Origin: Corallococcus sp. NCRR
GTDB lineage: Bacteria > Myxococcota > Myxococcia > Myxococcales > Myxococcaceae
NCBI RefSeq assembly: GCF_026965535.1
Contig: NZ_CP114039.1
Coordinates: 2,232,001 to 2,296,000 of the forward strand
Direction: 5' to 3'
Length of the DNA: 64,000 nucleotides
The position numbers and the translations under genes are program-made. The notes under the pieces are model-generated. The model searched no databases, had not been told where the DNA came from, and was given only the letters and a program-made list of their open reading frames with translations. Position 1 is the first letter of the stretch. Each line of letters starts with the position of its first letter. Below are positions 8,301 to 16,031 of this stretch, piece after piece.

Positions 8301-9903
8301 CGCCCTGCTGCTGGCCGTCTCCATGCTGGCGACAGGGTGCGCTTCGGTGTCGCCCACGTCTCGCGGAGACCTGAGCCTGAGCTACACGCAGCCTCCAGCC
8401 CCAGCGCGGGCTCAATCGCCGCGCGAGAATGTGTCCTCCGCTCGGACCTCGCCGCGAACCTCCCTTGCGGCTTCAGGGGAGCGGATGGCACGCCGCCGGA
8501 ATCTGCGGGAGGACACAGCGGGCGAGGACTCGCGAGCAATGGTTGGGGCCGTGGGCGGCAGCCTCGCTCACCCTGACGCGAGGGAAGACGCCTGGGAGAA
8601 GCTACTGACGGACGCGGGGCTGGAGGCGCGGGACGAAAGCCCCGTGGGAGGCGTGCTGACGCCCGCGCAAGCCGCGCGTCTGATGGATGTGTTGTTGGGC
8701 AAGCCCGTCACGTTGAGCACCTTCCCACCTCGGATGGCCGCGGGCTTCATCCTGCGCGAGGTGATGGAGAGAGGCGAAGTCACGCGGCAGGAGCTGCTGC
8801 GGTGGGTGGAGCGCTTCTCCCGGGAGCAGGTCGCGGTGCTACGCCCGGATGGCTATCTGGCATGGGCCCTCACCGGGCGCACGCAACAGAAGGTGGCCCC
8901 CGTCGAGTGGAAGGATGGAGCCTTCCGTGCGCATGGCTTCGAGCTGGGCTGCTTCTACAGCGGCAAGGGCGGTGTCTTCCGCGCCGTGGACGCGCGGCTC
9001 CAGGCCTCGGATTGGCGGCCCCTGGCCGAGGTGTACGACGACGCGGACGTCCTCAGCCGCACCCTGGATGGCGCGGAAGATGCGTTCGTGGAGTTGTACC
9101 ACGCGTTGGGCCAATTGCTGACGCGTCCCGTGGACAGCATCGCGGGACTGAGCAACCTGCCAGCGAGCGTGGCAGCACTCATCGCGTCCTCGCCCATGTA
9201 CTGGGAGCGCTTCCAGTCCATGACCCGTGGCGAGCAGATCCGCGAGGTGTCGCGGCTGACGACGGGCCTGCTCATCACCGGGGGCGCGGCGTCGGCCACG
9301 ACGCGGACGCTGAAGGGCATGGCGCTGGGCGCGGAAGCCACGGTGCCGGTGCTCTCGCTGTCAGCGGAGGGCGCGCTGGCGTTGGAGCGCGTCGCGGTGC
9401 CAGCAGGGCGCGTGGCGTCGATGGTGAGCGGAGGGCCCGGAGCGGCCATCATCCTCCAGCGGGCGAACACTGCCTCGAAGGGAGGAGCACCTTCCCAGGG
9501 CCCGGGGCAGTGGGGGCCGGCGAAGGAGTCCATGAAGCCGCCCGCTCGGCGCTATCAGGAGCAGATCACGGGACACTCCGCCGATGATGCCTACTGGGTC
9601 GGAGGCATGAGCACGCAGGCTGGCGGCGTGAAGTTCGACGGCTTCAAGAACGGCGTGCTGCTGGAAGCCAAGGGACCCGGCTACGCGAAGTTTTTCGATG
9701 GGCTGGAGCCCAAGGAGTGGTTCCGGAACTCCGGAGCACAGGGTCTCATTGACCAGGCCCAGCGACAGAGCGACAAGGTACGGGGTCTGGGCATCCCCAT
9801 CGAGTGGCACGTCTCGGAGAAGCATGCCGCGAATGCCATTCGGAAGCTGCTTGCGGACGCGGAAGTCAAAGGAATCAAGGTCATCCACACCCCGGCGCTC
9901 TGA
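8290..9903 (+). CDS. Lipoprotein toxin with C-terminal Tox-REase-5 nuclease domain
   Basis: Protein of 537 residues. A lipobox (LATGC, Cys17) follows a short signal peptide, so it should be lipid-anchored. A variable middle part includes an Ala/Gly-rich hydrophobic stretch (about 330-400). The last 120 residues look like restriction-endonuclease-fold toxin 5: RRYQEQITG, then KFDGF (D450) and LLEAKGPGY (E459-x-K461), a D...E-x-K nuclease core. An Imm52-like gene follows 12 bp later. The layout of lipoprotein signal, polymorphic C-terminal toxin and immunity gene resembles SitA toxins exchanged between myxobacterial cells through outer-membrane exchange. The start at 8290 is fixed by the lipoprotein signal and the 11-bp overlap with the upstream gene. 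Confidence 0.85.
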   Translation: MRADALLLAVSMLATGCASVSPTSRGDLSLSYTQPPAPARAQSPRENVSSARTSPRTSLAASGERMARRRNLREDTAGEDSRAMVGAVGGSLAHPDAREDAWEKLLTDAGLEARDESPVGGVLTPAQAARLMDVLLGKPVTLSTFPPRMAAGFILREVMERGEVTRQELLRWVERFSREQVAVLRPDGYLAWALTGRTQQKVAPVEWKDGAFRAHGFELGCFYSGKGGVFRAVDARLQASDWRPLAEVYDDADVLSRTLDGAEDAFVELYHALGQLLTRPVDSIAGLSNLPASVAALIASSPMYWERFQSMTRGEQIREVSRLTTGLLITGGAASATTRTLKGMALGAEATVPVLSLSAEGALALERVAVPAGRVASMVSGGPGAAIILQRANTASKGGAPSQGPGQWGPAKESMKPPARRYQEQITGHSADDAYWVGGMSTQAGGVKFDGFKNGVLLEAKGPGYAKFFDGLEPKEWFRNSGAQGLIDQAQRQSDKVRGLGIPIEWHVSEKHAANAIRKLLADAEVKGIKVIHTPAL

Positions 9904-9915
9904 GGAGAGAACATC

Positions 9916-10659
9916 GTGACTGGTAAGTCCGAGCCTGAGACCTACCCTGAAACCTACAATGCTGGCGCCTACTGGGGCCCGCGTAAGGAGTCACCCGAGG
10001 AGTGTGCTCGGCGAACGGTAACCTTCCTCAACCTCCTGGCTTCGTGCGACCCCCTTCTGGCTCAATGGTACAAGCCCGCCAAGTCACGCAAGGACGCGCG
10101 CAATGCGCCCCTCATGCCGCCGGATGTGCCCACCTTGACCGAGCTGTTTCGGCGAGGCGTCAACCGCGAGAAGGGAGGGCCGGCCATCGAGCAACTGGGA
10201 TTTCGCTTCTCCTTCGACAACGGTGGCCGCAGTGATGATTACGCGAGTCTGCGCATCAATGGCGGCATGTACTCAGAAGCCGTTTCCAACCACTGCGTCC
10301 TTTCCCTGCCATCAAAAGGGCCGAATGCGGGCCGGTTGCTCACGACGCCAGTGCTAACGGACGTTGTGCGCAGCATGGTGTCTTCTTGGGAGCCGGATTG
10401 GGCGTTGGCAAGCTCCAGCGCCTACAGGATGCAGTACCCGGAGCCCGACTCGTCCCCCTTTTCCTTGGGCTGGATCACGTACCTCTCACTTCGCTTGGGC
10501 ACAGTGCCGCCACTGCCCGCCCCCGTGCGCATCGAGCCCGTGGAGGACAAGGGCACCCTGATCATCCTCACCCCCGAGCGCTTCACCGTGGCCAACCCCG
10601 AGCACATCGCGCTGGCGCGGCGGGTGCGCGAACTGTTGGCCCGAGCGGGGCTCATGTAA
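9916..10659 (+). CDS. Imm52-family immunity protein
   Basis: Cytoplasmic protein of 247 residues resembling Imm52, the usual partner of Tox-REase-5. Its N-terminal GAYWGPRKES and C-terminal LPAPVRIEPVED...GTLIILTPERFTVANPEH segments recur in the second immunity gene at 37522-38241 (there GAYWTARHES and LPAPVRVEPVED...GTLVILTEERFTVTNPEH). It should bind and block the nuclease domain encoded just upstream. The GTG start follows GAGGAGAG. Codon use is less G+C biased than that of the flanking metabolic genes. The middle of the protein diverges most from the second copy, as expected where toxin specificity lies. Confidence 0.83.
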   Translation: MTGKSEPETYPETYNAGAYWGPRKESPEECARRTVTFLNLLASCDPLLAQWYKPAKSRKDARNAPLMPPDVPTLTELFRRGVNREKGGPAIEQLGFRFSFDNGGRSDDYASLRINGGMYSEAVSNHCVLSLPSKGPNAGRLLTTPVLTDVVRSMVSSWEPDWALASSSAYRMQYPEPDSSPFSLGWITYLSLRLGTVPPLPAPVRIEPVEDKGTLIILTPERFTVANPEHIALARRVRELLARAGLM

Positions 10660-10680
10660 TCCGCGTCACTCCACGGACTG

Positions 10681-11577
10681 TCATTTCACGAGGAAGTCGG
10701 CCAGCGAAGCCACGTCGGACGCGCAGTGGCCGCCATAGAGCGGATGCCACTCGGTCCTGACGCCACGCTGACGGGCGAGGTGGGCGAGGCGCTCGGTGCC
10801 TTCGTAGTTGCCGTAGGCATCGTAGAGGCCGCAGGAGAGATAGAGCTCCGGATGGTCCGGCCCCGCTTGCGCGACCAGGTGCAGGGGCGAGACGCGGCGC
10901 CACTCGGCTTCGTCGGCCACGTACTTGCGCGCCATCAACCAGACCCCGAACACGATCTTGGGATCTGCCCCCGTGCGCTCCATCGAGGCCCTGATCGTGT
11001 CGAAGGAGGAGAACGGGGTGTCGGTGTAGACGCCCGGACAGAGCGCCGCGACCTTCGCGAACTGCTCCGGATGGGAGAGGCCCGCGACCAGGACATTGAG
11101 CCCACCCATCGATTCTCCCAACAGCATCCGCCGCCGGGGGCGTCCGACCTTCGCCTCGATCGCAGGCAGACGTGACATGAAGTCATCGAGCAGTCCGCTG
11201 TCCTCCTGCTTGCCCTTCGGCGTCAGGAGCCAGGTCGAGCCGTAGGAGACCGTGACAACCGTGGGCGGGAGGACTCCGGCGGCCTGCCATTGCGCCTGCA
11301 GCATGCCCGTGAAGTAGGTGTCGTCGTTCCAGACCGTCTCGTCGAGATTGCGCCCGTGGTGGTGATACACGATGTCGCCGTTGGTGCCCCCGGCGGCCGT
11401 GTTGATGCAGTAGCGCAGGGGGCCCTGCGCGTCGCACTGCTGACTCGCGGGCGTGAACGAAGCCCTCTGGTCGCCTCGGCTGCGCGTGAGCCGCGTCCAC
11501 GTGAACCAGAGCCCGAGGGCAAGCAGTACAACCGGCAGCAGGTATCGAACCCGCCGTCCAGGACGAGGCAGGGTCAT
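10681..11577 (-). CDS. Membrane-anchored alpha/beta-hydrolase esterase
   Basis: Esterase-D/enterochelin-esterase-like hydrolase of 298 residues. One N-terminal helix (LLPVVLLALGLWFTW) would act as an anchor or uncleaved signal. The nucleophile elbow is GESMGG, the likely acid Asp is in CGLYDAYGN and the His in YGGHC, which completes the triad. Its start codon overlaps the stop of the SEDS-like gene (ATGA), so it is the third gene of a PadR-controlled operon. A periplasmic substrate, perhaps a cell-envelope ester, is suggested by the anchor and the company it keeps, but this is inference. Confidence 0.8.
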   Translation of the reverse strand: MTLPRPGRRVRYLLPVVLLALGLWFTWTRLTRSRGDQRASFTPASQQCDAQGPLRYCINTAAGGTNGDIVYHHHGRNLDETVWNDDTYFTGMLQAQWQAAGVLPPTVVTVSYGSTWLLTPKGKQEDSGLLDDFMSRLPAIEAKVGRPRRRMLLGESMGGLNVLVAGLSHPEQFAKVAALCPGVYTDTPFSSFDTIRASMERTGADPKIVFGVWLMARKYVADEAEWRRVSPLHLVAQAGPDHPELYLSCGLYDAYGNYEGTERLAHLARQRGVRTEWHPLYGGHCASDVASLADFLVK

Positions 11578-12692
11578 GGCCGGGCGAGCGCGAGCCTGGA
11601 GTGGAGGTCGTGCGAATCCAGCGGCGTGTCGGGCGGAGCGGTCGCCGGGCCGACCCGCGAGCTCACCGGCCTCGGCAGGGTCGCGAGGCTCAGGACATAG
11701 CCGAGGATCGCGCTGCCGCCGTAGCCCACGACCGGAGTCGGATGATGGCCAAACGCGGCGGCGAGGGTCGCCGTAAGCCAGGCAGCCCCGAAGGCGAGGG
11801 AGGTCGCGCGGCTGTCCTCGTCAAGGGACCCACCGATGAGCACAGGGACGAGCAGCAGGGCCGAGCCGGCCACGACAGCCAGCCCGGCAAGGACATGGAC
11901 CTGGAAGGACGAAAAGAGGACCTGGTCGACGAAGGGCGCGGCGGGGAGCGCGTCGGGCCGCAGCAGCGTCACCCCGAGCGCCAGGAGGCTGACCGTGAAG
12001 GCCAGGGACGCCGGCCGGTCCGCGCGCGTCGCCGCGACGGTCGCCAGCGCCGCTGTCATCATGGCCGCCATCGCACGGTCGGGCTGGAGCGCCATGGCCA
12101 GCGCGGCAACGGCGATCCCCATCGTCGCAAGCGGGGTCCGCGTCCGGGAGAACCCGGCGAGCATGAGCGGCAGGAGGACCAGGCTCGGTTGCACGCTCAC
12201 GCCGCCGAGCCTGACCCAGCGAACTGCACCCTCGACGCGGAGGCCGGCGAATGCGGTGGCGAGCAGCAGAAGCGAGAGGCCGAAGATCAGGGCCCCGGAC
12301 ACGCGCCCACCCGCCTCCGGGATGCGGCTGACGAGGGCCAACAGGACAAGACCGATGACGAGCGCGCCCGCGTTGACGCCGAGGTAGCTGACAGGCGCGC
12401 CGGCAAGCGTCATGTAGACGAGCCCCATGGCGACCGCGCCGGCCGCGCAGAGCGCACCGACGGCACGCGGGCTGTGCAACGCGCCGAAGGGCTGCATCAG
12501 GAGCATTCCAATGGCACGCGGCGCCAATCCACGGACGCTCCCGAGCGCGAACGACAGGGCCTCGGTGTCATCGGGGATCTCCGCGAGCTCATGGCGGATG
12601 GCCAGCCCCCAGTCACGCAGCTGGGGTGGCAGGATGGACTGCAGGGCGCGGCACAGCAGGTCCGCCATGCGCCGTTGGACGCGGACGCTCAT
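11574..12692 (-). CDS. SEDS (FtsW/RodA)-like polytopic membrane protein
   Basis: Protein of 372 residues. An N-terminal soluble segment (about 1-65, including LRDWGLAIRHELAEIPDD) resembles the prefix domain of PadR-linked permeases. About nine to ten membrane helices follow. Three patches echo the SEDS glycan polymerases FtsW/RodA: VRWVRLGGVSVQPS (SEDS: RW...G...QPSE), ALQPDRA (SEDS: QPDLGTA) and PVVGYGGSAIL (SEDS: PFVSYGGSS). The Asp of QPD is kept but the QPSE Glu is changed to Leu, so polymerase activity is uncertain. ATGA overlaps link it to the PadR gene before and the esterase after. It could modify or build an envelope glycan on demand. Confidence 0.66.
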   Translation of the reverse strand: MSVRVQRRMADLLCRALQSILPPQLRDWGLAIRHELAEIPDDTEALSFALGSVRGLAPRAIGMLLMQPFGALHSPRAVGALCAAGAVAMGLVYMTLAGAPVSYLGVNAGALVIGLVLLALVSRIPEAGGRVSGALIFGLSLLLLATAFAGLRVEGAVRWVRLGGVSVQPSLVLLPLMLAGFSRTRTPLATMGIAVAALAMALQPDRAMAAMMTAALATVAATRADRPASLAFTVSLLALGVTLLRPDALPAAPFVDQVLFSSFQVHVLAGLAVVAGSALLLVPVLIGGSLDEDSRATSLAFGAAWLTATLAAAFGHHPTPVVGYGGSAILGYVLSLATLPRPVSSRVGPATAPPDTPLDSHDLHSRLALARP

Positions 12693-13000
12693 GTCGGCAC
12701 CTCGCGAAGGCCGGAGCGGGCAGCCACCTTGCGGTCTGGCGGATTGTCGCGCGCGAGCTGGACCCCGGTCTGGGTCAGGCGATAGGCGTGCCTTGGCGGC
12801 CGCCCGCCCTCCGTCGGTTGCTGCCACTCGGCTTCGAGATAGCCCTGGGCTTCGAGGCGGATCAGCAGCGGGTAGAGCGTGCCCGACTTCACGTCCGCGG
12901 TGCGGCACAGCTCATACCCGTGCGACCAGCCCGCGCCCGCATCCAACAGTGCGGCAAGAACGGCGCGGGCGTGATTCGACAGTGCGCGGGTTCGTGGCAT
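12689..13000 (-). CDS. PadR-family transcriptional regulator
   Basis: Winged-helix repressor of 103 residues, typical length for the short PadR class. The recognition region (SHGYELCR, VKSGTLYPLLIRLEAQGYLEAEW) and the wing (GGRPPRHAYRLTQTG) are clear. PadR proteins usually repress an adjacent membrane-protein gene and release DNA on binding a small molecule. It opens a three-gene operon with ATGA overlaps. A perfect 9-bp-arm palindrome lies 5 bp before its start, so it very likely represses itself and the two genes behind it. Confidence 0.92.
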   Translation of the reverse strand: MPRTRALSNHARAVLAALLDAGAGWSHGYELCRTADVKSGTLYPLLIRLEAQGYLEAEWQQPTEGGRPPRHAYRLTQTGVQLARDNPPDRKVAARSGLREVPT

Positions 13001-13005
13001 GGCTC

Positions 13006-13027
13006 TAAATCTACCTATGTAGATTTA
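13006..13027 (-). promoter_or_regulatory. PadR operator overlapping a leaderless -10
   Basis: Perfect inverted repeat TAAATCTAC-CTAT-GTAGATTTA, A+T-rich in a roughly 70% G+C genome. Read on the minus strand, the proximal arm contains TAGATT exactly 7 nt before the PadR ATG, which fits a -10 of a leaderless promoter. A repressor bound here would cover that -10. Confidence 0.8.
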
Positions 13028-13055
13028 AAGTCAAGGCCTCCTGAGCGCGGAAGAA

Positions 13056-13085
13056 AGCGGGCCCGTCCTGTGCGGCGAGCCCGCT
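13056..13085 (-). terminator. Terminator hairpin after the isochorismatase-like gene
   Basis: Arms AGCGGGC and GCCCGCT, 7 bp, perfect. On the minus strand they are followed by TTTCTTCC, downstream of the gene that ends at 13099. Confidence 0.5.
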
Positions 13086-13098
13086 GCCTTCCGTCGCG

Positions 13099-13743
13099 TC
13101 AGCGGACGTTCAGGTTCACGATGGCGTTGGTGCCCATGACGGCGCCGAAGGTGTCGGCGATGGTCACGAGCGCGGACTTGTGCAGCACATCATGGGGAAT
13201 GATGCCGCCGCCGGGCACATCGATGTCCCGGGTGGCCGAGGCGTCGTCCGCCACGATGACGTTGTAGCCGAGGGGGACCGCATCCCGCGCCGCGCCGGAC
13301 ACGCAGGCGTGGGTCATCAGGCCGGAGATGATCAGCGTCTTGATCCGGGAGATTTGAAGCTCGTGATGGAGCTCCGTGCCCTGGAACACGCTGATCTGGT
13401 TCTTCTTCACGACCTTGTGGTGGGAGGCCGGCTGGAGGTCCTTGTGGCAGAAGACCGTCGCGCTGTCGTGGGCGAAGACGGGGGCGCCGGACGGGCTCAC
13501 GTGCCACACGTGGAAGACCGGCAGCTTGTTCCGATCCGCGAAGGCGATGAGCTTCTTGGCGTTGTTCAGCGCGCGCATCCCATCCGGAATGGGCAGCTTT
13601 CCGCTGAAGTACTCCTCCTGGAAGTCGATCACCAGCAACGCGGTGCTGAAGGGGTCAAGCGAGTCCGGGGCGGATGCGCCGAGGATGGTGCGGATCGTAG
13701 GGTGCGACACTCTGTTCTCCGGGTCGGGGATGAACGGCCGCAT
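13099..13743 (-). CDS. Isochorismatase-family cysteine hydrolase
   Basis: Hydrolase of 214 residues with the Asp-Lys-Cys triad pattern: Asp in LLVIDFQEEYF, Lys in the KVVKKNQISVF segment and nucleophile Cys in GLMTHACVSGAA. The family hydrolyses amides or vinyl ethers such as isochorismate, nicotinamide, N-carbamoylsarcosine or peroxyureidoacrylate. The active site does not identify the substrate here. No signal peptide, so cytoplasmic. Position between a PadR operon and SCO genes gives no pathway clue. It has its own terminator. Confidence 0.84.
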   Translation of the reverse strand: MRPFIPDPENRVSHPTIRTILGASAPDSLDPFSTALLVIDFQEEYFSGKLPIPDGMRALNNAKKLIAFADRNKLPVFHVWHVSPSGAPVFAHDSATVFCHKDLQPASHHKVVKKNQISVFQGTELHHELQISRIKTLIISGLMTHACVSGAARDAVPLGYNVIVADDASATRDIDVPGGGIIPHDVLHKSALVTIADTFGAVMGTNAIVNLNVR

Positions 13744-13771
13744 GAGTCTATATTTCCTGAATTACCAGTTG

Positions 13772-14404
13772 TCACTCCGGGGCCCGAGCCAGCAGCGCGG
13801 CGTCCCGGAGCAGGGCTTCCAATCCCCCCTCGCCCTCGGTGACGCGGTAGTAGCCGCGCAGCTGTCCCCGGGCGTCCACGAGGACGAAGTGCTCTCCGTG
13901 GAAGACGCTGAAGAAGTCATCTTCGCCCGCGTCGGCGTCGCGGCCCATCATCACCCGGAAGCCCTCCAGGACGGTGGTCTCCACCTGGTCCAGCGGGCCC
14001 GTCAGCAGCGTCCAGTTTGACGTGTCGATGCGGTGGTCGCGCGCATAGGCGGTCAGCCGCTCCGGCGTGTCATGGCGCGGGTCCACGCTGAACGAGGCGA
14101 AGCGCACGTCCAATCCCTGCTCCCGGGCCTGCCGCTGCACCTTCAGCATCTTCTCCGTGAGCAGCGGGCACACGGTGGGGCAGCGGGTGAAGAAGAAGTC
14201 CGCGACGTAGAGGTGGCCCCGCATGTCGGCGTCGGAGAAGGGGCGCCCCGTCTGGGCGGTCAGCTCGAAGCGCGGGAGCGGCCCGTACTGGGGAAGGCTC
14301 TCCGCGGCGACCCGCGCGCGTTCACGTTGAACGCGAGGCCACGCCGTGAACAGCAACGCGATGACCAGGGCTCCGGCGAGCACGAAGAGGAATGGGGTCT
14401 TCAT
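13772..14404 (-). CDS. SCO1/SenC-type copper chaperone
   Basis: Membrane-anchored thioredoxin-fold protein of 210 residues. One N-terminal helix precedes a periplasmic domain with the copper-binding CxxxC in TRCPTVCP (C75, C79) and a His in FFSVFHGEHF. SCO proteins deliver copper to the CuA site of cytochrome c oxidase or act as thiol reductases. Its ATG overlaps the stop of the gene upstream (ATGA), which encodes a related protein without the cysteines. No oxidase genes are in view. The start at 14404 begins the membrane helix; codons further upstream overlap the other gene. Confidence 0.88.
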   Translation of the reverse strand: MKTPFLFVLAGALVIALLFTAWPRVQRERARVAAESLPQYGPLPRFELTAQTGRPFSDADMRGHLYVADFFFTRCPTVCPLLTEKMLKVQRQAREQGLDVRFASFSVDPRHDTPERLTAYARDHRIDTSNWTLLTGPLDQVETTVLEGFRVMMGRDADAGEDDFFSVFHGEHFVLVDARGQLRGYYRVTEGEGGLEALLRDAALLARAPE

Positions 14405-14937
14405 AGAGGGGGGCAGGAGCGCAGACAGCGCGCGTCCGTGATGACGCGTTCGGAGTTGGATGCGGCCTGACTCGAGTCGTAGACGCCCCGGACCTGGAGG
14501 CGTTGATCCGCCAATAACAGGAGGCGTCCGCTGTCCCGCAGCGGCTGCCAATCCGGGTGGAGCACCGTGGAGTCGCGCGACGTCGCGATGACGACCTGGA
14601 GCGGGACGCCGTCGGCCTCCAGCCGTTCCTGGACCTGTCGCAGGAAGGGGAGGGGAACCAACGCGAACTGGAGCAGGGTCAGCTGTCCCTGAAGCTGCTG
14701 GGACTCCAGCGGCTGGCCTCGCGCATCACGAAGAGTGAGCGCGGGCAGCGGGCCATACACGGGCGGCGGTACCTCCAGCTCCCACGAGGCGTTCGCAGGG
14801 GGTGCCTCCGACCAGGCGAAGTCCAGCACCATCACGAGCGCCGCGCAGGCCAGCGCGGACACGGTCAGCCCCGTGGCTCCCAGCACCACGAACAGCCACG
14901 AACGGGGCTGCGCGGAAGTGGATGGAAGGGCGGACAT
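14401..14937 (-). CDS. SCO-like membrane protein lacking the CxxxC motif
   Basis: Protein of 178 residues with one N-terminal membrane helix. Its periplasmic part parallels the adjacent SCO protein: YGPLPALTLRDARGQPLESQQLQGQLTLLQF here against YGPLPRFELTAQTGRPF...MRGHLYVADF there (first stretch shown in part). Where SCO has CPTVC, this protein reads VPLPFLRQV, so it cannot bind copper in the same way. A pair of Cys near the C-terminus (ARCLRSCPPL) could be a substitute site. It is probably a divergent SCO partner or scaffold translated together with the true SCO. It diverges from the YtkA/FixH-like gene. Confidence 0.62.
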   Translation of the reverse strand: MSALPSTSAQPRSWLFVVLGATGLTVSALACAALVMVLDFAWSEAPPANASWELEVPPPVYGPLPALTLRDARGQPLESQQLQGQLTLLQFALVPLPFLRQVQERLEADGVPLQVVIATSRDSTVLHPDWQPLRDSGRLLLLADQRLQVRGVYDSSQAASNSERVITDARCLRSCPPL

Positions 14938-15026
14938 GATGGCGCACCCTCGCGCATCCGGACCTCGTGCGCGATGCGACACCTTGTCGCAGAACCCGGG
15001 CCCGCCTCTTCCGCTACACGGCAGGG

Positions 15027-15410
15027 ATGATCAAGGCACTGCTGATGGGAATGCTGTTGCTGGGCGCGACGCCCTCTCCCGTGGGAACAGGAACCAGCGC
15101 ATCCAGCCGGCTCCGCGTCGAGGTCCTCTCCTCGATGACACCGCTCCGAAGGGGCGTTCAGACATTCCAGGTGCGAGTCACCGACGCCGCGTCGGGAAAG
15201 CCGGTGCCCGGTGTCGTGCTGTCCGTCCAGCCCTGGATGCCCGCCATGGGCCACGGCATCTCCGAAGTTCCCCGAGTCACCGCGCGAGAGCCCGGGACCT
15301 TCGAGGTCTCCGACACGGACCTCTTCATGCCCGGCGTCTGGGAGCTGCGCTTCACGCTGAAGGGAACCGTGGACGACTCCGCGACCGTGACCCTCAAGCT
15401 GGGGCGATAG
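15027..15410 (+). CDS. Secreted YtkA/FixH-like protein
   Basis: Protein of 127 residues: a signal peptide (ALLMGMLLLGATPSP) and a single beta-sandwich domain with RRGVQTFQVRVTDAASGKPVPG, the metal-binding-like loop PWMPAMGHG and MPGVWELRFTL. The loop and length fit the YtkA/FixH-like domain found near copper handling and oxidase assembly genes. It diverges from the two SCO-type genes 89 bp away, so a shared role in copper delivery is a reasonable inference. The start is placed at the ATG beginning the signal peptide; CTACAC lies just before it and no spaced Shine-Dalgarno sequence is visible. Confidence 0.62.
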   Translation: MIKALLMGMLLLGATPSPVGTGTSASSRLRVEVLSSMTPLRRGVQTFQVRVTDAASGKPVPGVVLSVQPWMPAMGHGISEVPRVTAREPGTFEVSDTDLFMPGVWELRFTLKGTVDDSATVTLKLGR

Positions 15411-15426
15411 GCGTGCGGCGAGGGAA

Positions 15427-15882
15427 TCAGGGCTTGAGCGCCGCGGAGGCCGTCTCGCGCGGCATCAGGCCGCTGAACTCGTAGAGGAACGCGCCGTTCT
15501 CCGTGACGTCCACGGTGCAGGCGCCCGCGCGGGAGAGCGCCTCGAGCACCTCCTTGGCTTCGGTGAAGGAGAGGTGCGTGCCCGCCGCCACCTCGGCGAT
15601 GGTGACGCGGCCGCCGTGTCCCTGCGCGCAGGCGAGCACGGCCCGTTCGACATCACGGGAGTCCATCGAGGGCCGCACCGCGACAGGCGCATCCCTCGAC
15701 CCGGGGGGCAGCTTCGCGCGCCGCGCGGAGCGCACGAGTGCCAGGCCTGCGAGGACGAAGACGGCGCCGATGATGAACCCCGCGACCGTGTTCTCCGCGG
15801 TGCCGCTGATCAGCTTGTCGATCTCGATGCCAATGCCGATGACGCCGAACGCGGCGAGCGCCCAGCCGATGATGCTCTTCAT
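15427..15882 (-). CDS. Two-helix membrane protein with winged-helix-like tail
   Basis: Protein of 151 residues. Two membrane helices (IIGWALAAFGVIGIGI and VAGFIIGAVFVLAGLALV) are followed by a cytoplasmic segment resembling a small winged-helix unit: VERAVLACAQGHGGRVTIAEVA, then TEAKEVLEALSRAGACTVDV. I do not recognise a named family. It may be a membrane-tethered DNA- or protein-binding module. The start follows GATGGGGGTGGC. Confidence 0.5.
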   Translation of the reverse strand: MKSIIGWALAAFGVIGIGIEIDKLISGTAENTVAGFIIGAVFVLAGLALVRSARRAKLPPGSRDAPVAVRPSMDSRDVERAVLACAQGHGGRVTIAEVAAGTHLSFTEAKEVLEALSRAGACTVDVTENGAFLYEFSGLMPRETASAALKP

Positions 15883-16031
15883 GCCACCCCCATCTCGACG
15901 GGACCGCACCTCCGTCCCCCGCGCCGGTTCATAGCAGAAGCCGCCGTGTCTCAAGGCGCTGGGCTGCTGAACTCCGAGTGCGTTGGCGCGCCAGTCCCGC
16001 CGTGGAGTTGAATGGCACCGAGAGGCCCCAC

